In this document: in pieces, positions 27,501 to 36,676 of the stretch
How the letters are laid out: every line of letters begins with the position of its first letter
Position numbering within the stretch: position 1 is the first letter of the stretch
Source: Cytobacillus sp. FSL H8-0458
Lineage (GTDB): Bacteria > Bacillota > Bacilli > Bacillales > Cytobacillaceae
NCBI RefSeq assembly: GCF_038002165.1
Contig: NZ_JBBOBR010000001.1
Location: 1,984,001 to 2,048,000, forward strand
Direction: 5' to 3'
DNA: 64,000 nucleotides
Position numbers and translations under genes: made by a program
The notes under the pieces: generated by a model
Seen by the model: the letters and a program-made list of their open reading frames with translations, nothing else
What the model was told of the DNA's origin: nothing
The model's database searches: none

Positions 27501-27514
27501 CGAACAGGTGTTCT
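27501..27514. promoter_or_regulatory. LexA (DinR) box upstream of parE
   Basis: CGAAC-AGGT-GTTCT matches the Bacillus SOS box CGAACRNRYGTTYG at all but the last base. It overlaps the probable transcription start, next to a TAAAAT -10-like run on the minus strand. It suggests damage-induced parE-parC. Confidence 0.7.
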
Positions 27515-27667
27515 GTATTTATATTTTACCATATAAATTAGGATGGTCTATGCTTTATTTTATCTATTTATTTGGTTTTGGCAAATAAGATCTTGAGATT
27601 TAAGAGATTTATCATGATTATTTCCGTTACACGAACCCTTTATTTACAGGGATTCTATAAAAAATAA

Positions 27668-27700
27668 AAAACATGAGATCTTATAGAGACCTCATGCTTT
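27668..27700 (-). terminator. Intrinsic terminator of yneT
   Basis: Minus-strand hairpin CATGAGGTCT / AGATCTCATG with a T6 tail. Confidence 0.85.
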
Positions 27701-27703
27701 AGT

Positions 27704-28117
27704 TTACTTCGTCAGAGCATGTTCAACTTTAATGCAGCGGTCCATGATGACAATGTACCCTTTTTCTTTTAGAAAATCATATGCTTCCTGGTTCGCCACT
27801 CCAAGCTGAGCCCAGAAGATATCAGCATCTATTTCAGCAAATTCCCGCGCGATTTCCGGAAGAAATTCAGATCGCCTGAATACATTAACGATATCCACAT
27901 GCCCCTTGATGTCTTTAAGACTCGGCACTGCCTTTACACCAAGTACTTCATCAACAGACGGATTAACCGGAATGATTTCATATCCAGCTTTTTGCATCGC
28001 CTCTGATACCATGTAGGATGTACGTTCAGGATTTCCGCTTAATCCTACAACAGCAATCCGCTTTGCCTTCTTTAGAAGCACACCGATTTCGTCCCTGCTT
28101 GGGTTTTCAATAGCCAT
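27704..28117 (-). CDS. yneT: CoA-binding-fold protein YneT
   Basis: 137 residues of the YccU/YneT CoA-binding family: a Rossmann-like start R-I-A-V-V-G-L-S-G-N-P, P-V-N-P after strand two, and F-W-A-Q-L-G-V near residue 103. The function is not established. Directly upstream of parE on the same strand, as in B. subtilis. GGAGGGT ribosome site. Confidence 0.88.
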   Translation of the reverse strand: MAIENPSRDEIGVLLKKAKRIAVVGLSGNPERTSYMVSEAMQKAGYEIIPVNPSVDEVLGVKAVPSLKDIKGHVDIVNVFRRSEFLPEIAREFAEIDADIFWAQLGVANQEAYDFLKEKGYIVIMDRCIKVEHALTK

Positions 28118-28189
28118 TTTGTACCCTCCTATTTTATCTGGTTACTTATATATTACCTAAAAACATAAGAGCACACTAACTTATTGCTC

Positions 28190-29050
28190 TTATTCCCGAA
28201 TATCGAGCTTATAAAAATTCAATGATCTCTCAACTTTAAACCCTGCTTTTTTATAAATAGACAGCGCTTTCCCGTTTGCTGTTCCTGCACATAGCTTAAT
28301 GCTTTTGGCTCCACTATTCGCAAAAAGATCATGAATCGCCATTTCAAGCAAATTCCGACCAATCCCCTTCTTGCGCTTATTGGGATCCACACCAAAGAAT
28401 TCAATGCTTCCTTCTTTTTCTTCACGATTGTATTCTGCATATAAATAGCCATTTAATCCATCAGCATCAAGACATGTATAGACTTTATGATCATCATTCA
28501 TTCTTTCGATAATCTCTTTTCCTGAAAAATATGTTTGAGGAAATAAGGCATCGTGCAAATGAATAAATTCACTATGAAAGTGAATCGGCAATAAACTGAC
28601 CTTTCTTAAACTATTGCTTGAATTATCTTTCAGTTCCATGTATGTATGAGCCGATTGCAGCATGAATCCGTTTTCTGATGCAAACTCGGCAGCAGTACGG
28701 TTGGATGCATCAGCAAATAAAAAGTATGTATGCAGCTTTCCTTCAAAATAATGGAGTGCTTTTTCCCATAGTAGTCGCATAAACTCATTTTCCTGTACAA
28801 AAGGTCCCCATAACTCCGCTGTCCCTTTATTAAGATCGGCATCTGCACCCAGAAAACCAGCAAGAGCATCACCCTCCCGGACAATAAACGCAGCTGATTC
28901 GGCATCACGATTCATTTCTTCCAGACTTTGATAAATATCGTTTTGACTGGTCCCCAAATACCCTATATGACACTCTGGCAAAGCGTTCATTTCTGCAATA
29001 AACTCAGATGCCTGCATGAGATTTGCATGATCTAAAATTTCGGATTTCAC
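28190..29050 (-). CDS. Tandem GNAT acetyltransferase
   Basis: 286 residues made of two GNAT-like halves. The C-terminal half (about 150-286) has the acetyl-CoA loop V-D-P-N-K-R-K-K-G-I-G-R and a typical A-x-S-I-Y-K-K-A-G-F end. The N-terminal half is degenerate. It would acetylate a small molecule or protein amine; the substrate is unknown. It is the first gene beyond yneT and starts the stretch that interrupts the yneT-plsY order. Confidence 0.75.
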   Translation of the reverse strand: MKSEILDHANLMQASEFIAEMNALPECHIGYLGTSQNDIYQSLEEMNRDAESAAFIVREGDALAGFLGADADLNKGTAELWGPFVQENEFMRLLWEKALHYFEGKLHTYFLFADASNRTAAEFASENGFMLQSAHTYMELKDNSSNSLRKVSLLPIHFHSEFIHLHDALFPQTYFSGKEIIERMNDDHKVYTCLDADGLNGYLYAEYNREEKEGSIEFFGVDPNKRKKGIGRNLLEMAIHDLFANSGAKSIKLCAGTANGKALSIYKKAGFKVERSLNFYKLDIRE

Positions 29051-29081
29051 AACATCACACCCCTTTACCGTATTTTACCAT

Positions 29082-29110
29082 AAAAAAACCGGCTGATTTG
29101 CTTTCAGCCG
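29082..29110 (-). terminator. Terminator of the microcompartment operon
   Basis: Minus-strand hairpin CGGCTGAAA-GCAAA-TCAGCCG followed by T7, ten bases after the last gene of the long minus-strand run. Confidence 0.9.
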
Positions 29111-29120
29111 AAATAGAAGA

Positions 29121-30458
29121 TTAATAAACTGCTGTCTCTAATCTTTTGAGCAGCCTTTTTATACTGTAGTTCGCTTCTTTTAAAACCATTTCTTTATCGA
29201 CTGTGTTCAGCTTCCGATTTTCCATCACAATTTTACCGTTGACGATGGTAGATTCTACATCTGCACGTGTGGCTGAATAGACTATTCTCGAGATAGTATC
29301 GATATCAAATGACGGATATACGTGAAAATCATTCAGATTAAGGATAGCAAGGTCTGCTTTCTTTCCGGGCTCCAGACTTCCGATTTCCTGTTCCATTCCG
29401 ACTGCCTTCGCTCCGCCGATCGTCGCCATTCTGAAGACGGTTCTCGCATTCATTGCTGTTGGTCCGTGCACAGGCTTCTGAATGATGGCAGCCAATCTCA
29501 TTTCATTGAACATATCCAGATTGTTATTGCAGGGAGCCCCATCAGCCCCCAAACTGACAAAAGCCTGCTGATCCAATAATGATGGAATCTCTGCCACACC
29601 AGATGCCAGCTTTAGATTGGATCCCGGACAATGGCTGACCTTTACGCCCCGCTCTTTGATGATTCTTTTTTCTTCTTCATTAAGCCAAACGCAATGGGCC
29701 AGTATCAGCCTTTCATTTGCAAGCCCAATGCTGTCCAGATAGACTACATTCCGCATGCCAAGTTCCCTTTCAACAAGGAGAATTTCACTGGCATTTTCGG
29801 ATGCATGAGTATGGACCCTTACGTTGTATTGTGCAGAGAGATCCCTGACATTTGTCAGCAATTCCTCTGTGCAGGAAACGACAAATCGGGGACAGAAGGC
29901 ATATTGTATGCGTCCGTTATCACGGTTATGCCATCTTTCAAGGAGATCCACGCTTTGCTGGATGGATTTGGAGGTATTTTCTCTTAACGGAACAGGGACC
30001 TCATCCCCTTTATCCATCATAACCTTTCCGGCAAGTGCCCGTATGCCGCTCTCGGCAATGGCCTGAAAGGCATATTCGGTATGATTAACGGTTTCCATGT
30101 CCACTACAGTTGTTGTTCCGCTCTGGAGCAATTCGCCAATTCCGAGCATCGCAGAGTAATAGATGGACTCTTCATCATGTGATGCCTCAAGCGGCCAGAT
30201 CTTCTGCTTCAGCCAATCAAGAAGCTCCAAATCATCAGCCTGCCCGCGGAATAATGTCTGGCACAGATGGATATGTGTCTGAATAAAGCCTGGAATGACC
30301 GTCTTTCCGGTGGCATCGATTACTTTATCCGCTTTATGTGTTAAATTCTGTCCAATTTCGGCAATGCGGTCATCTACAATAAATAAATCTCCGAAAATGA
30401 TTTCTTCAGAGGCATTCATTGTAATAATTTCAGCGTTTTTTATCAGGATACTGCTCAA
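29121..30458 (-). CDS. Atz/Trz-type amidohydrolase (heterocycle deaminase)
   Basis: 445 residues of the metal-dependent amidohydrolase superfamily (MtaD/SsnA/TrzA branch). Ligand motifs: Q-T-H-I-H-L near residue 60, H-T-H-A-S-E near 205, I-L-A-H-C-V-W near 245, and G-A-D-G-A-P-C-N-N near 295, the one-metal deaminase arrangement. The branch deaminates purines, deoxyadenosine, guanine or triazines. As last gene of the microcompartment operon (4-base overlap with the M20 gene) it may deaminate an amino-heterocycle such as 4-aminoimidazole, guanine or a purine; that choice is inference. Confidence 0.82.
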   Translation of the reverse strand: MSSILIKNAEIITMNASEEIIFGDLFIVDDRIAEIGQNLTHKADKVIDATGKTVIPGFIQTHIHLCQTLFRGQADDLELLDWLKQKIWPLEASHDEESIYYSAMLGIGELLQSGTTTVVDMETVNHTEYAFQAIAESGIRALAGKVMMDKGDEVPVPLRENTSKSIQQSVDLLERWHNRDNGRIQYAFCPRFVVSCTEELLTNVRDLSAQYNVRVHTHASENASEILLVERELGMRNVVYLDSIGLANERLILAHCVWLNEEEKRIIKERGVKVSHCPGSNLKLASGVAEIPSLLDQQAFVSLGADGAPCNNNLDMFNEMRLAAIIQKPVHGPTAMNARTVFRMATIGGAKAVGMEQEIGSLEPGKKADLAILNLNDFHVYPSFDIDTISRIVYSATRADVESTIVNGKIVMENRKLNTVDKEMVLKEANYSIKRLLKRLETAVY

Positions 30459-31627
30459 TTTCTTCCTCTCCCTCGCATTGGACTGCCTTCTGCCGGCTCC
30501 AGCTTTCCATATGACATTATAAGCTGTTTGTAAAATTGAATGGAGCGCTGAAATGCCGCCAGACTAACCCACTCATTTGGCTGATGCGCGAGCTTTTCAT
30601 CACCCGGACCATAAATCAGGGTAGGAATTTCACTCCTTGGATTAAGTACGGCACCGTCTGTATAGTAGGACACCCCGTAATGGTCCGCTTCCGATTCGCC
30701 CTTTACCATCTGCGCAATTTGAATAATGTCCCGAGCAGGATCAGTTAAGATAGATGGACGGTCAAGAAGGGTTTCAACCCTGTATTTATAAATTTCTCCC
30801 TGATCCAATAGAACATCCAGTTTGGATTTTAGCTTGTTTATGAAATGGGAATGGGATTGAGGGGGAACTGTTCTAATATCTGCTCTGATAGTGCATTTAT
30901 CAGGAATCACATTGGTCTGCACTCCGCCTTCAATCATGGTAACAGCCAGGCTGCTTTGTCCGAGGGGCTTCTTTTCTGTCTTCCATTCAATTTTCATCTC
31001 ATTCAATACACGGATTATTTTCATTATATGATCTACTGCATTGATTCCCTGTTCCGGCATCGACCCGTGAGAGGTTTTTCCATAAGCTGTGATTTCAAGC
31101 CAAAGGGCTCCCTTATGGCCAATCACAATTTTTTCATTTGTCGGTTCGGCAATGACAAGTGCATCGATTTTTCGGCTATCATTTTCTTTTAAAAAAACCC
31201 TGGCACCGCAGCTGTCAACTTCTTCCCCGGCTGTTGCCAGAAAGGTAACGTCTGCAGGTAGATCAGTATTGGTGAGATACAGCTCCTCCAATGCCAGGAA
31301 CATTGCTGCAAGGCCGCTTTTCATATCAGAAGCTCCTCTGCCATAAATCCGGCCATTTGCGATTTCCCCTGAAAAAGGGGAGTGTACCCATTCTCCTGTT
31401 CCTGGTGAAACCGTATCCATATGGCCGCATAAGAATAGCTGTTTACCGATTTTTCCGGGAAGCGTAACTTCAAAATTGCTTCGGGTCCCATCAAGCATGG
31501 TCACTTTAAACGGCAGACCATTTTGCTTGCATCTGTTAATAAAAGCTTCAGTCACTAAATGCTCGTTTCCGGGCGGATTGGAGCTGTCAATTTGGAGCAG
31601 ATGCTGAAGAAACTGAATATCATTCAT
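30455..31627 (-). CDS. M20-family metallohydrolase (ArgE/DapE-like)
   Basis: 390 residues. Two-zinc site motifs: L-F-L-C-G-H-M-D-T-V (His and Asp), G-A-S-D-M-K-S-G, T-A-G-E-E-V-D-S (catalytic and ligand Glu) and a late H-Q-P-N-E-W. The middle dimerisation domain is present. M20 enzymes cleave N-acyl or N-carbamoyl amino acids. The gene overlaps its neighbours by one and four bases, so it belongs to the operon; it may hydrolyse a ring-opened, N-substituted amino acid product, but the substrate is unknown. Confidence 0.82.
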   Translation of the reverse strand: MNDIQFLQHLLQIDSSNPPGNEHLVTEAFINRCKQNGLPFKVTMLDGTRSNFEVTLPGKIGKQLFLCGHMDTVSPGTGEWVHSPFSGEIANGRIYGRGASDMKSGLAAMFLALEELYLTNTDLPADVTFLATAGEEVDSCGARVFLKENDSRKIDALVIAEPTNEKIVIGHKGALWLEITAYGKTSHGSMPEQGINAVDHIMKIIRVLNEMKIEWKTEKKPLGQSSLAVTMIEGGVQTNVIPDKCTIRADIRTVPPQSHSHFINKLKSKLDVLLDQGEIYKYRVETLLDRPSILTDPARDIIQIAQMVKGESEADHYGVSYYTDGAVLNPRSEIPTLIYGPGDEKLAHQPNEWVSLAAFQRSIQFYKQLIMSYGKLEPAEGSPMRGRGRN

Positions 31628-32250
31628 TAATCTGCCTCCATAATTTGCATTTTAATAGGGGTCACTTTAAACCCATTAACAGGCGCCATGTCCTGGGAAC
31701 ACGTGGTACAGGCAATGACCACATCGCACAGTGCTTTCAGCCTTATGTAATCGCCAGGCTTGGAAAGAGGTTCTGCAATGACATAATCCCCGGCATCATC
31801 AAGGACATTATTCATAAAGATATTAATGGGATCCGGAATAACCGAAGGATGGATATTATACTTTTTCAATGCATCCGCAATATTATCATGGCAATTAGGG
31901 TGGTCCTCTTTGTCGAAATCAACTTTGTAGCGGTAATAATCACATGCCGGAAAGAAGAAATCATGTTTACCAACAGTATCTTCCAACAGCTGCATTAGCG
32001 GACGGCGGCGGTTGCTGTAAAGCCAGTCTCCCGTTTTAAGCCGTATGCTGCTTAGTGAAGCCCGCATATGGACAGGTGAAACATGTTCCCCGGGATCTTC
32101 ATAGTTAAAGCAGACAAAGTCCCCAACCTGTTTTCCTTCCATATCAATAATAATCAGCTCTTCCCCTTTGTGAATCAGTGCGCTTCTTCCTTCATACGGC
32201 GGGATAATAATTTCGTCCCTGATCTTGCCTCTGTTAAAAACCTCTTTCAT
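31627..32250 (-). CDS. DUF1989 (urea carboxylase-associated) family protein
   Basis: 207 residues. The family is shown by I-I-D-M-E-G-K-Q-V-G-D near residue 40, P-I-N-I-F-M-N near 145 and the C-terminal C-T-T-C-S-Q-D-M-A-P-V-N-G, which contains conserved Cys. Members lie beside urea carboxylase and allophanate hydrolase genes in other bacteria and act on small nitrogen compounds. It overlaps the M20 gene by one base and lies 20 bases from the cyclase gene. It may handle a carbamoyl or formamide product here; the reaction is unknown. Confidence 0.78.
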   Translation of the reverse strand: MKEVFNRGKIRDEIIIPPYEGRSALIHKGEELIIIDMEGKQVGDFVCFNYEDPGEHVSPVHMRASLSSIRLKTGDWLYSNRRRPLMQLLEDTVGKHDFFFPACDYYRYKVDFDKEDHPNCHDNIADALKKYNIHPSVIPDPINIFMNNVLDDAGDYVIAEPLSKPGDYIRLKALCDVVIACTTCSQDMAPVNGFKVTPIKMQIMEAD

Positions 32251-32270
32251 TTGATCACCAGCCTTTGTTG

Positions 32271-32954
32271 TTATTCAATGAAAACTGCAACCGCGCGAAT
32301 CGGAGATCCCGTTCCTTTCCGAATTCTGAGCGGGAGTCCGAAATAAAGAAACCGCATGCCTGCGATCTGGTCGAGATTGCAGAGATTTTCCGTATTGGTT
32401 ATTCCGTATTCACGGCAAATAAGATGTCCGGAGTACTTTGCATCATCCGGATGGTCAATGGCCGGGGCATCGATGCCTATATTGACCGCACCTTTTTCAG
32501 CCAGCCATTTTGCTGCCTGATAATCCAGGCCGGTATAAGTGGTGAGCCATCTGTCAGTACCATAAGACCGATTGTAGTGGCCTGTATAGAGGAGGACGAT
32601 ATCTCCTTTTTCAATAAACTGCTGTGATTTCCTCAGTGCATCCTCGAGATCACGGTCTGTAATATATTGATGGGGCTGGATGTGGGATACATCAAGGCAA
32701 ACTGCTGGCCCGTAAAAATACTCAAGCGGCATTTCATCGATGTATTGGCCGTTTGGATCATATTCATAAGTTGCATCACTATGAGTTGGACCATGTTCAT
32801 TGATTAATAGATTATTAGTTGCAAACATAAACCCAATTTGCTTTTCACTTTCTTCGTGGGAGATATTCGGGAAGATCATTGTTTTCTGATGAAGGGGAAA
32901 AACAGGCATCCCCTGGTAAATTTCCTGCGTTAAATCGACAAGCTTAACTCCCAT
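32271..32954 (-). CDS. Cyclase-family metal hydrolase (kynurenine formamidase fold)
   Basis: 227 residues of the PF04199 cyclase group. The hallmark metal motif appears as E-H-G-P-T-H-S-D-A near residue 55 (usual form H-G-T-H-x-D). Later A-P-A-I-D-H and Y-T-G-H match the fold. Relatives hydrolyse formamides, lactones or cyclic imides (kynurenine formamidase, isatin hydrolase, cyclic-imide hydrolase). In this operon it is a candidate for opening an imidazolone or hydantoin ring; that is inference. Confidence 0.8.
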   Translation of the reverse strand: MGVKLVDLTQEIYQGMPVFPLHQKTMIFPNISHEESEKQIGFMFATNNLLINEHGPTHSDATYEYDPNGQYIDEMPLEYFYGPAVCLDVSHIQPHQYITDRDLEDALRKSQQFIEKGDIVLLYTGHYNRSYGTDRWLTTYTGLDYQAAKWLAEKGAVNIGIDAPAIDHPDDAKYSGHLICREYGITNTENLCNLDQIAGMRFLYFGLPLRIRKGTGSPIRAVAVFIE

Positions 32955-32992
32955 GGTATTCCTCCTTAACCTGCTGTATCTTTTACTATATG

Positions 32993-33016
32993 AAAAGCGG
33001 CATAGAAAGCCGCTTT
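32993..33016 (-). terminator. Weak intercistronic terminator
   Basis: Hairpin AAAGCGGC / GCCGCTTT followed on the minus strand by TTTTC, between ade and the cyclase gene. It may lower expression of the last four genes. Confidence 0.55.
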
Positions 33017-33021
33017 AATGA

Positions 33022-34833
33022 TCAATTGATAATGGTCGGGATAACCTCAAACTTATCTACATCAATAAGCCCCATATCTGTAATTTTCCATTTCGGGCTT
33101 GTTACCAATGACCAGAATGATAAATGCATAAAGGGAACTTCCATACCGCAGCCAAGAACTTCTTTGGCAAGCTGCGACAATTCATCGACCTTTTCACTCA
33201 TTTCTTTTCCGGTTAATTCATCTGTCATTAAACCGCCAATCCGGAGAGGAAGATCACCTACTACTTTGCTATCCTTTATCATGGCTATTCCGCCATCCAT
33301 GGCAATTACACGGTTCACCGCCATGACCATATCTTCGTAGTTAGTTCCTGTAACAATGATATTGTGTGTATCATGAGCAACACTTTCTGCTATGGCTCCG
33401 CTTTTCAAATCAAAGCCATGAAGAAACGTCTTGCCGATTTTTCCAGTTCTGCCGTGGCGTTCAACAACCAAAAGAGGCAGAACATCCTGCTTTAGGCACG
33501 GCTGCACAATGCCTTCTTTGACATTCAGCATATATTCGCTTCCGCCGGTTAAGTTCTGGAAAGGTATCGCTTCAATTGCCCTTACTTTTGCACGGCTGCC
33601 TGAAGCTTCAATAGCCAGTTCCTTCACTGTTACAGGCTTCCGCTTCACTGACTTTTTCACACTTTCCGGATATATGTAAGGAGCAATATCTATAGTCAAT
33701 TCGCCTTTTTCAGCTGCTTTTTTCCCTGCCAGGTATACCTGATCAATAGTCATATTGTTCAGATCGCTGATCACGACGACATCTGCTCTCTTGCCTGGTG
33801 CTATAACACCTACATCCTTAAAGCCAAAGTGGGTGGCAGGATTAATAGTCGCCATTTGGATGGCTTCCACTGGATCAATCCCTACTGCAATGGTTCTGCG
33901 GACGATATCATTCATATGTCCGAAATTTAACAGATCAGCAGGCACCATATCGTCCGAAACAAGGATTGCACGGCGGGAATCCAGTCCATTCTCTGTAATA
34001 GCCCTGATGCAGTCTGCCATATTCCTTTGTGAAGAGCCTTCACGCATGAACACACTTACACCATTGCGAAGCTTTTCGACTGTTTCTTCTTTCGTCGTAG
34101 TTTCATGGCAGGACACATGGTTCCCTCCGCTGATAATATGGGCGGCAAGCTCTTTGCCAAACAATCCCGGCGCGTTCCCTTCAACGGTTTTCCCTATGCT
34201 GTTTGCATATGAAACTGCGGCAACAAGGTCGTCTATTAATTCCGGGGCATGCTCATATACCGGCCCGATATTGCTGAAGCTTTGGATTTCCCCAATGCCC
34301 TGCACATATGGGTCTGCCAAAAGCTGTTTCATATCCTTTGAGGTCACATCAAAGCCGGAGGTTTCAAGCCCCGGGGCATCAGGCACAGCACACGGCACTG
34401 TGAATAATACCCGGTTTGGAAGTGTCTTAGCTTCTTCTATCATTGCCTGCATTCCGTGAACACCCAGGACGTTTCCAATTTCATGCGGATCACCAATCAG
34501 CGTGGTGGTTCCTGTCGGAATGGAAAGCTTGGAGAATTCCGTACAAGTCAGCATCGCACTCTCAAAATGCATATGAGAATCAATGAACCCTGGGCAAACA
34601 AATTTCCCCTGAATGTTTTCCACTTTCGTTTTTGGCCCAATTAAGTCCTTCGCATCCCCTGCCATTAAAATATATTCGCCTTTCATCGCAACGTCTGCTT
34701 CATATATCTCCCGGGTGATCACATTAATGAAGTATCCCCCTTTTAGAACTACATCGGCATACTGGCTGGAATCAAGCAATACATCAATAAGCTTGCGGTA
34801 TTGCACTGCTTTTTTGATATTTTTTGCATCCAT
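33022..34833 (-). CDS. ade: Adenine deaminase (microcompartment operon copy)
   Basis: 603 residues, slightly longer than the usual 570-580 of Ade. The metal motif F-I-D-S-H-M-H-F-E-S-A, then G-D-P-H-E-I-G-N, and S-D-D-M-V-P-A-D match bacterial adenine deaminase, which makes hypoxanthine and ammonia from adenine. The N-terminus has an extra basic helix (MDAKNIKKAVQYRKL) that could serve as a targeting helix. It is four bases from the vertex-protein gene. A second ade is at 51266. Confidence 0.92.
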   Translation of the reverse strand: MDAKNIKKAVQYRKLIDVLLDSSQYADVVLKGGYFINVITREIYEADVAMKGEYILMAGDAKDLIGPKTKVENIQGKFVCPGFIDSHMHFESAMLTCTEFSKLSIPTGTTTLIGDPHEIGNVLGVHGMQAMIEEAKTLPNRVLFTVPCAVPDAPGLETSGFDVTSKDMKQLLADPYVQGIGEIQSFSNIGPVYEHAPELIDDLVAAVSYANSIGKTVEGNAPGLFGKELAAHIISGGNHVSCHETTTKEETVEKLRNGVSVFMREGSSQRNMADCIRAITENGLDSRRAILVSDDMVPADLLNFGHMNDIVRRTIAVGIDPVEAIQMATINPATHFGFKDVGVIAPGKRADVVVISDLNNMTIDQVYLAGKKAAEKGELTIDIAPYIYPESVKKSVKRKPVTVKELAIEASGSRAKVRAIEAIPFQNLTGGSEYMLNVKEGIVQPCLKQDVLPLLVVERHGRTGKIGKTFLHGFDLKSGAIAESVAHDTHNIIVTGTNYEDMVMAVNRVIAMDGGIAMIKDSKVVGDLPLRIGGLMTDELTGKEMSEKVDELSQLAKEVLGCGMEVPFMHLSFWSLVTSPKWKITDMGLIDVDKFEVIPTIIN

Positions 34834-34836
34834 ATA

Positions 34837-35115
34837 TTAACCCCCTGTTTCCATTCCTTCCACACTGTCAATAATTCCGATAATGGCAGCATCGATAGGA
34901 GCATCTTTATTCTGAACCGCTCTTGATGCCATGCTTCCAGTCACATAGATGACTTTCTCGCCAATGCCGGCACCAACAGTATCAACGGTTATAATGGGGT
35001 TCGGTAACATTGAGCCGTCCAATCCTATAGGCTGGGTAATTAATAGTTTTGTGCCCACCAGATTATCATCTTTCCTTGTGGCAGTTACACGGCCAACCAC
35101 TATTCCCATTTGCAT
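34837..35115 (-). CDS. BMC-P vertex protein (EutN/CcmL family)
   Basis: 92 residues, the size and pattern of pentameric vertex caps of bacterial microcompartments: M-G-I-V-V-G-R-V-T-A-T at the start, D-T-V-G-A-G-I-G-E-K-V near 45-55, and A-I-I-G-I-I-D near the end. Twelve such pentamers close an icosahedral shell. It lies between the flavoprotein gene and ade, inside the shell-gene group. Confidence 0.94.
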   Translation of the reverse strand: MQMGIVVGRVTATRKDDNLVGTKLLITQPIGLDGSMLPNPIITVDTVGAGIGEKVIYVTGSMASRAVQNKDAPIDAAIIGIIDSVEGMETGG

Positions 35116-35128
35116 AAAGACCTACTCC

Positions 35129-35860
35129 TTAAAGTAAAATAATTTCGATCTTAAGTTCCTTTGCTGTATCTCTTGCCAGGGGGGTTACGATAGCCCCTTT
35201 TGGAACAGTTATCTGATTAAGCTTGCTAAAATACGCAAATCGGACTGTCTCATCTGAAATAACTGTTTTCTTCATTTGCTGAACAGTAAAGTCTGCCCCA
35301 TCATTGAAATCTATTAATCTGATGCCAAGCATCTTCAGCTCTGCCATCTGCCCATTAAGCTTTCTTTTTAACAAGTCCGGACCTTTATCCATTCCTTTCA
35401 GTTTCCAATATTGGCTGAAAGGATCACCTCCTGCCTTCAAAGCCGTGACCCGTTTCCCTTTTAATAAACCCATTAGTATGAGCCGCACCAAAGGCCTTTG
35501 TTCGTTAAGGGTTAATAGATCTGCTATTAAAGAAAAAGATAGAATAGGCAAAAGTATTTCATCAAAATGATCAAGAAGCTGATCATTAATCATGGAAGCA
35601 GAGATCCAATCGTCATTTCCGGTCAGAAAAACTAACTCCTCAAGCGGAAATTGGGTCAGCATTTCTTCTTCAGCAGCCATTCTAAGTGTAATATCTTCCT
35701 GTATTATCTTTTTCAGGTATGAAAATCCCGGTTCCATTCCTATCATATGAGAGGTTAATAGAGCCAGGATATGAGGTTTTCTGTCTCTGCAGTTATTATT
35801 TCGCATGTATAGCGCCTGCAGAGTGTTTTTTGCCATAACACTCTGCTTTTTGCTGATCAT
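35129..35860 (-). CDS. Microcompartment-associated flavoprotein (HFCD-like)
   Basis: 243 residues. The middle (I-L-L-P-I-L-S-F-S-L-I-A-D-L then L-I-L-M-G-L-L-K-G-K-R-V) and the end (T-V-P-K-G-A-I-V-T-P-L-A-R-D) resemble the flavoprotein domain found in several BMC loci, related to phosphopantothenoylcysteine decarboxylase and UbiX folds. The usual glycine-rich flavin loop is not obvious, so binding is uncertain. It sits between two shell genes with two- to fourteen-base spacing, so it is likely cargo or shell-linked. Confidence 0.65.
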   Translation of the reverse strand: MISKKQSVMAKNTLQALYMRNNNCRDRKPHILALLTSHMIGMEPGFSYLKKIIQEDITLRMAAEEEMLTQFPLEELVFLTGNDDWISASMINDQLLDHFDEILLPILSFSLIADLLTLNEQRPLVRLILMGLLKGKRVTALKAGGDPFSQYWKLKGMDKGPDLLKRKLNGQMAELKMLGIRLIDFNDGADFTVQQMKKTVISDETVRFAYFSKLNQITVPKGAIVTPLARDTAKELKIEIILL

Positions 35861-35862
35861 AC

Positions 35863-36147
35863 TTATTCACCGATATTTTTTGATAATAGTGCTCTTTCAA
35901 CTTCGCTGTGCGGTCTTGGAATGACATGGACTGAGATGAGTTCTCCTACTCTGCTGGCAGCCTCGGCTCCTGCATCAGTGGCAGCTTTAACGGCTCCAAC
36001 ATCCCCTCTGACCATAACAGTTACAAGCCCAAATCCCACTTTTTCATATCCGCAGATCTCCACGTTTGCTGCCTTAACCATTGCATCAGCTGCCTCAACT
36101 GCGCCAACAAGACCTTTCGTCTCGATTAATCCCAATGCTTCACCCAT
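35863..36147 (-). CDS. BMC-H hexameric shell protein
   Basis: 94 residues, single BMC domain: [36 protein letters not shown]. The pore loop between strand and helix reads R-G-D-V-G. It tiles as hexamers to form shell facets. GGAGGAA ribosome site; 2 bases before the flavoprotein gene. Confidence 0.96.
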   Translation of the reverse strand: MGEALGLIETKGLVGAVEAADAMVKAANVEICGYEKVGFGLVTVMVRGDVGAVKAATDAGAEAASRVGELISVHVIPRPHSEVERALLSKNIGE

Positions 36148-36170
36148 TGTGTGTTTCCTCCTTAAGTTTA

Positions 36171-36584
36171 TTAAACTGATGGTTTGTCATTATCATTTTC
36201 GTTGATTTCATTTAGTTTTTTAGCTTGTTTTTTTCTCTTCGGCTCTTCTTTGGTTTTATACTCTTTTTCAGCACCTGTTTCCTGATGCATTTCTTTCAGC
36301 TTAAATTGTGGAAGCAGCTTCCCGGCTACTTCACTATGGGCACGCGGGATAACATGAGCAGAAATTACTTTCCCTATTCTTTCTGCTGAACTCACACCGG
36401 CATCGACTGCAGACTTCACAGCTGCCACATCGCCGTTGAAGTGAATTGTGACGCCCAGATAGCCATCCACGCCTATTACTTTTTCAATTCCTACAATTTC
36501 TACATCTGCTGCTTTTACGGCTGCATCTGCTGCAGAAACTGCTGTTGAATAACCAACGGTTTCAATCAAACCCAATGCTTGCAA
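36171..36584 (-). CDS. BMC-H shell protein with long basic tail
   Basis: 137 residues from a TTG with AGGAGG upstream. A complete BMC domain (about 1-88: [28 protein letters not shown]) is followed by a 45-residue tail rich in Lys and Glu (K-R-K-K-Q-A-K-K). The tail could bind cargo, nucleic acid or other shell parts; similar tails occur in EutK/PduK-like proteins. It lacks a visible Fe-S motif. Confidence 0.92.
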   Translation of the reverse strand: MQALGLIETVGYSTAVSAADAAVKAADVEIVGIEKVIGVDGYLGVTIHFNGDVAAVKSAVDAGVSSAERIGKVISAHVIPRAHSEVAGKLLPQFKLKEMHQETGAEKEYKTKEEPKRKKQAKKLNEINENDNDKPSV

Positions 36585-36676
36585 CTGAAGAATCCTCCTC
36601 CTATGAAATTGTCAGACCGGCTAAATTTTCAGGAATTATTTTGCTGATCTGTGACTTTGCTGCTGGCCAAGCCTTA

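Noticed and set aside
33755..34459. 234-codon plus-strand open frame
   Set aside because: Entirely antisense to the adenine deaminase gene and Ser/Thr-rich, as expected of a mirror frame.
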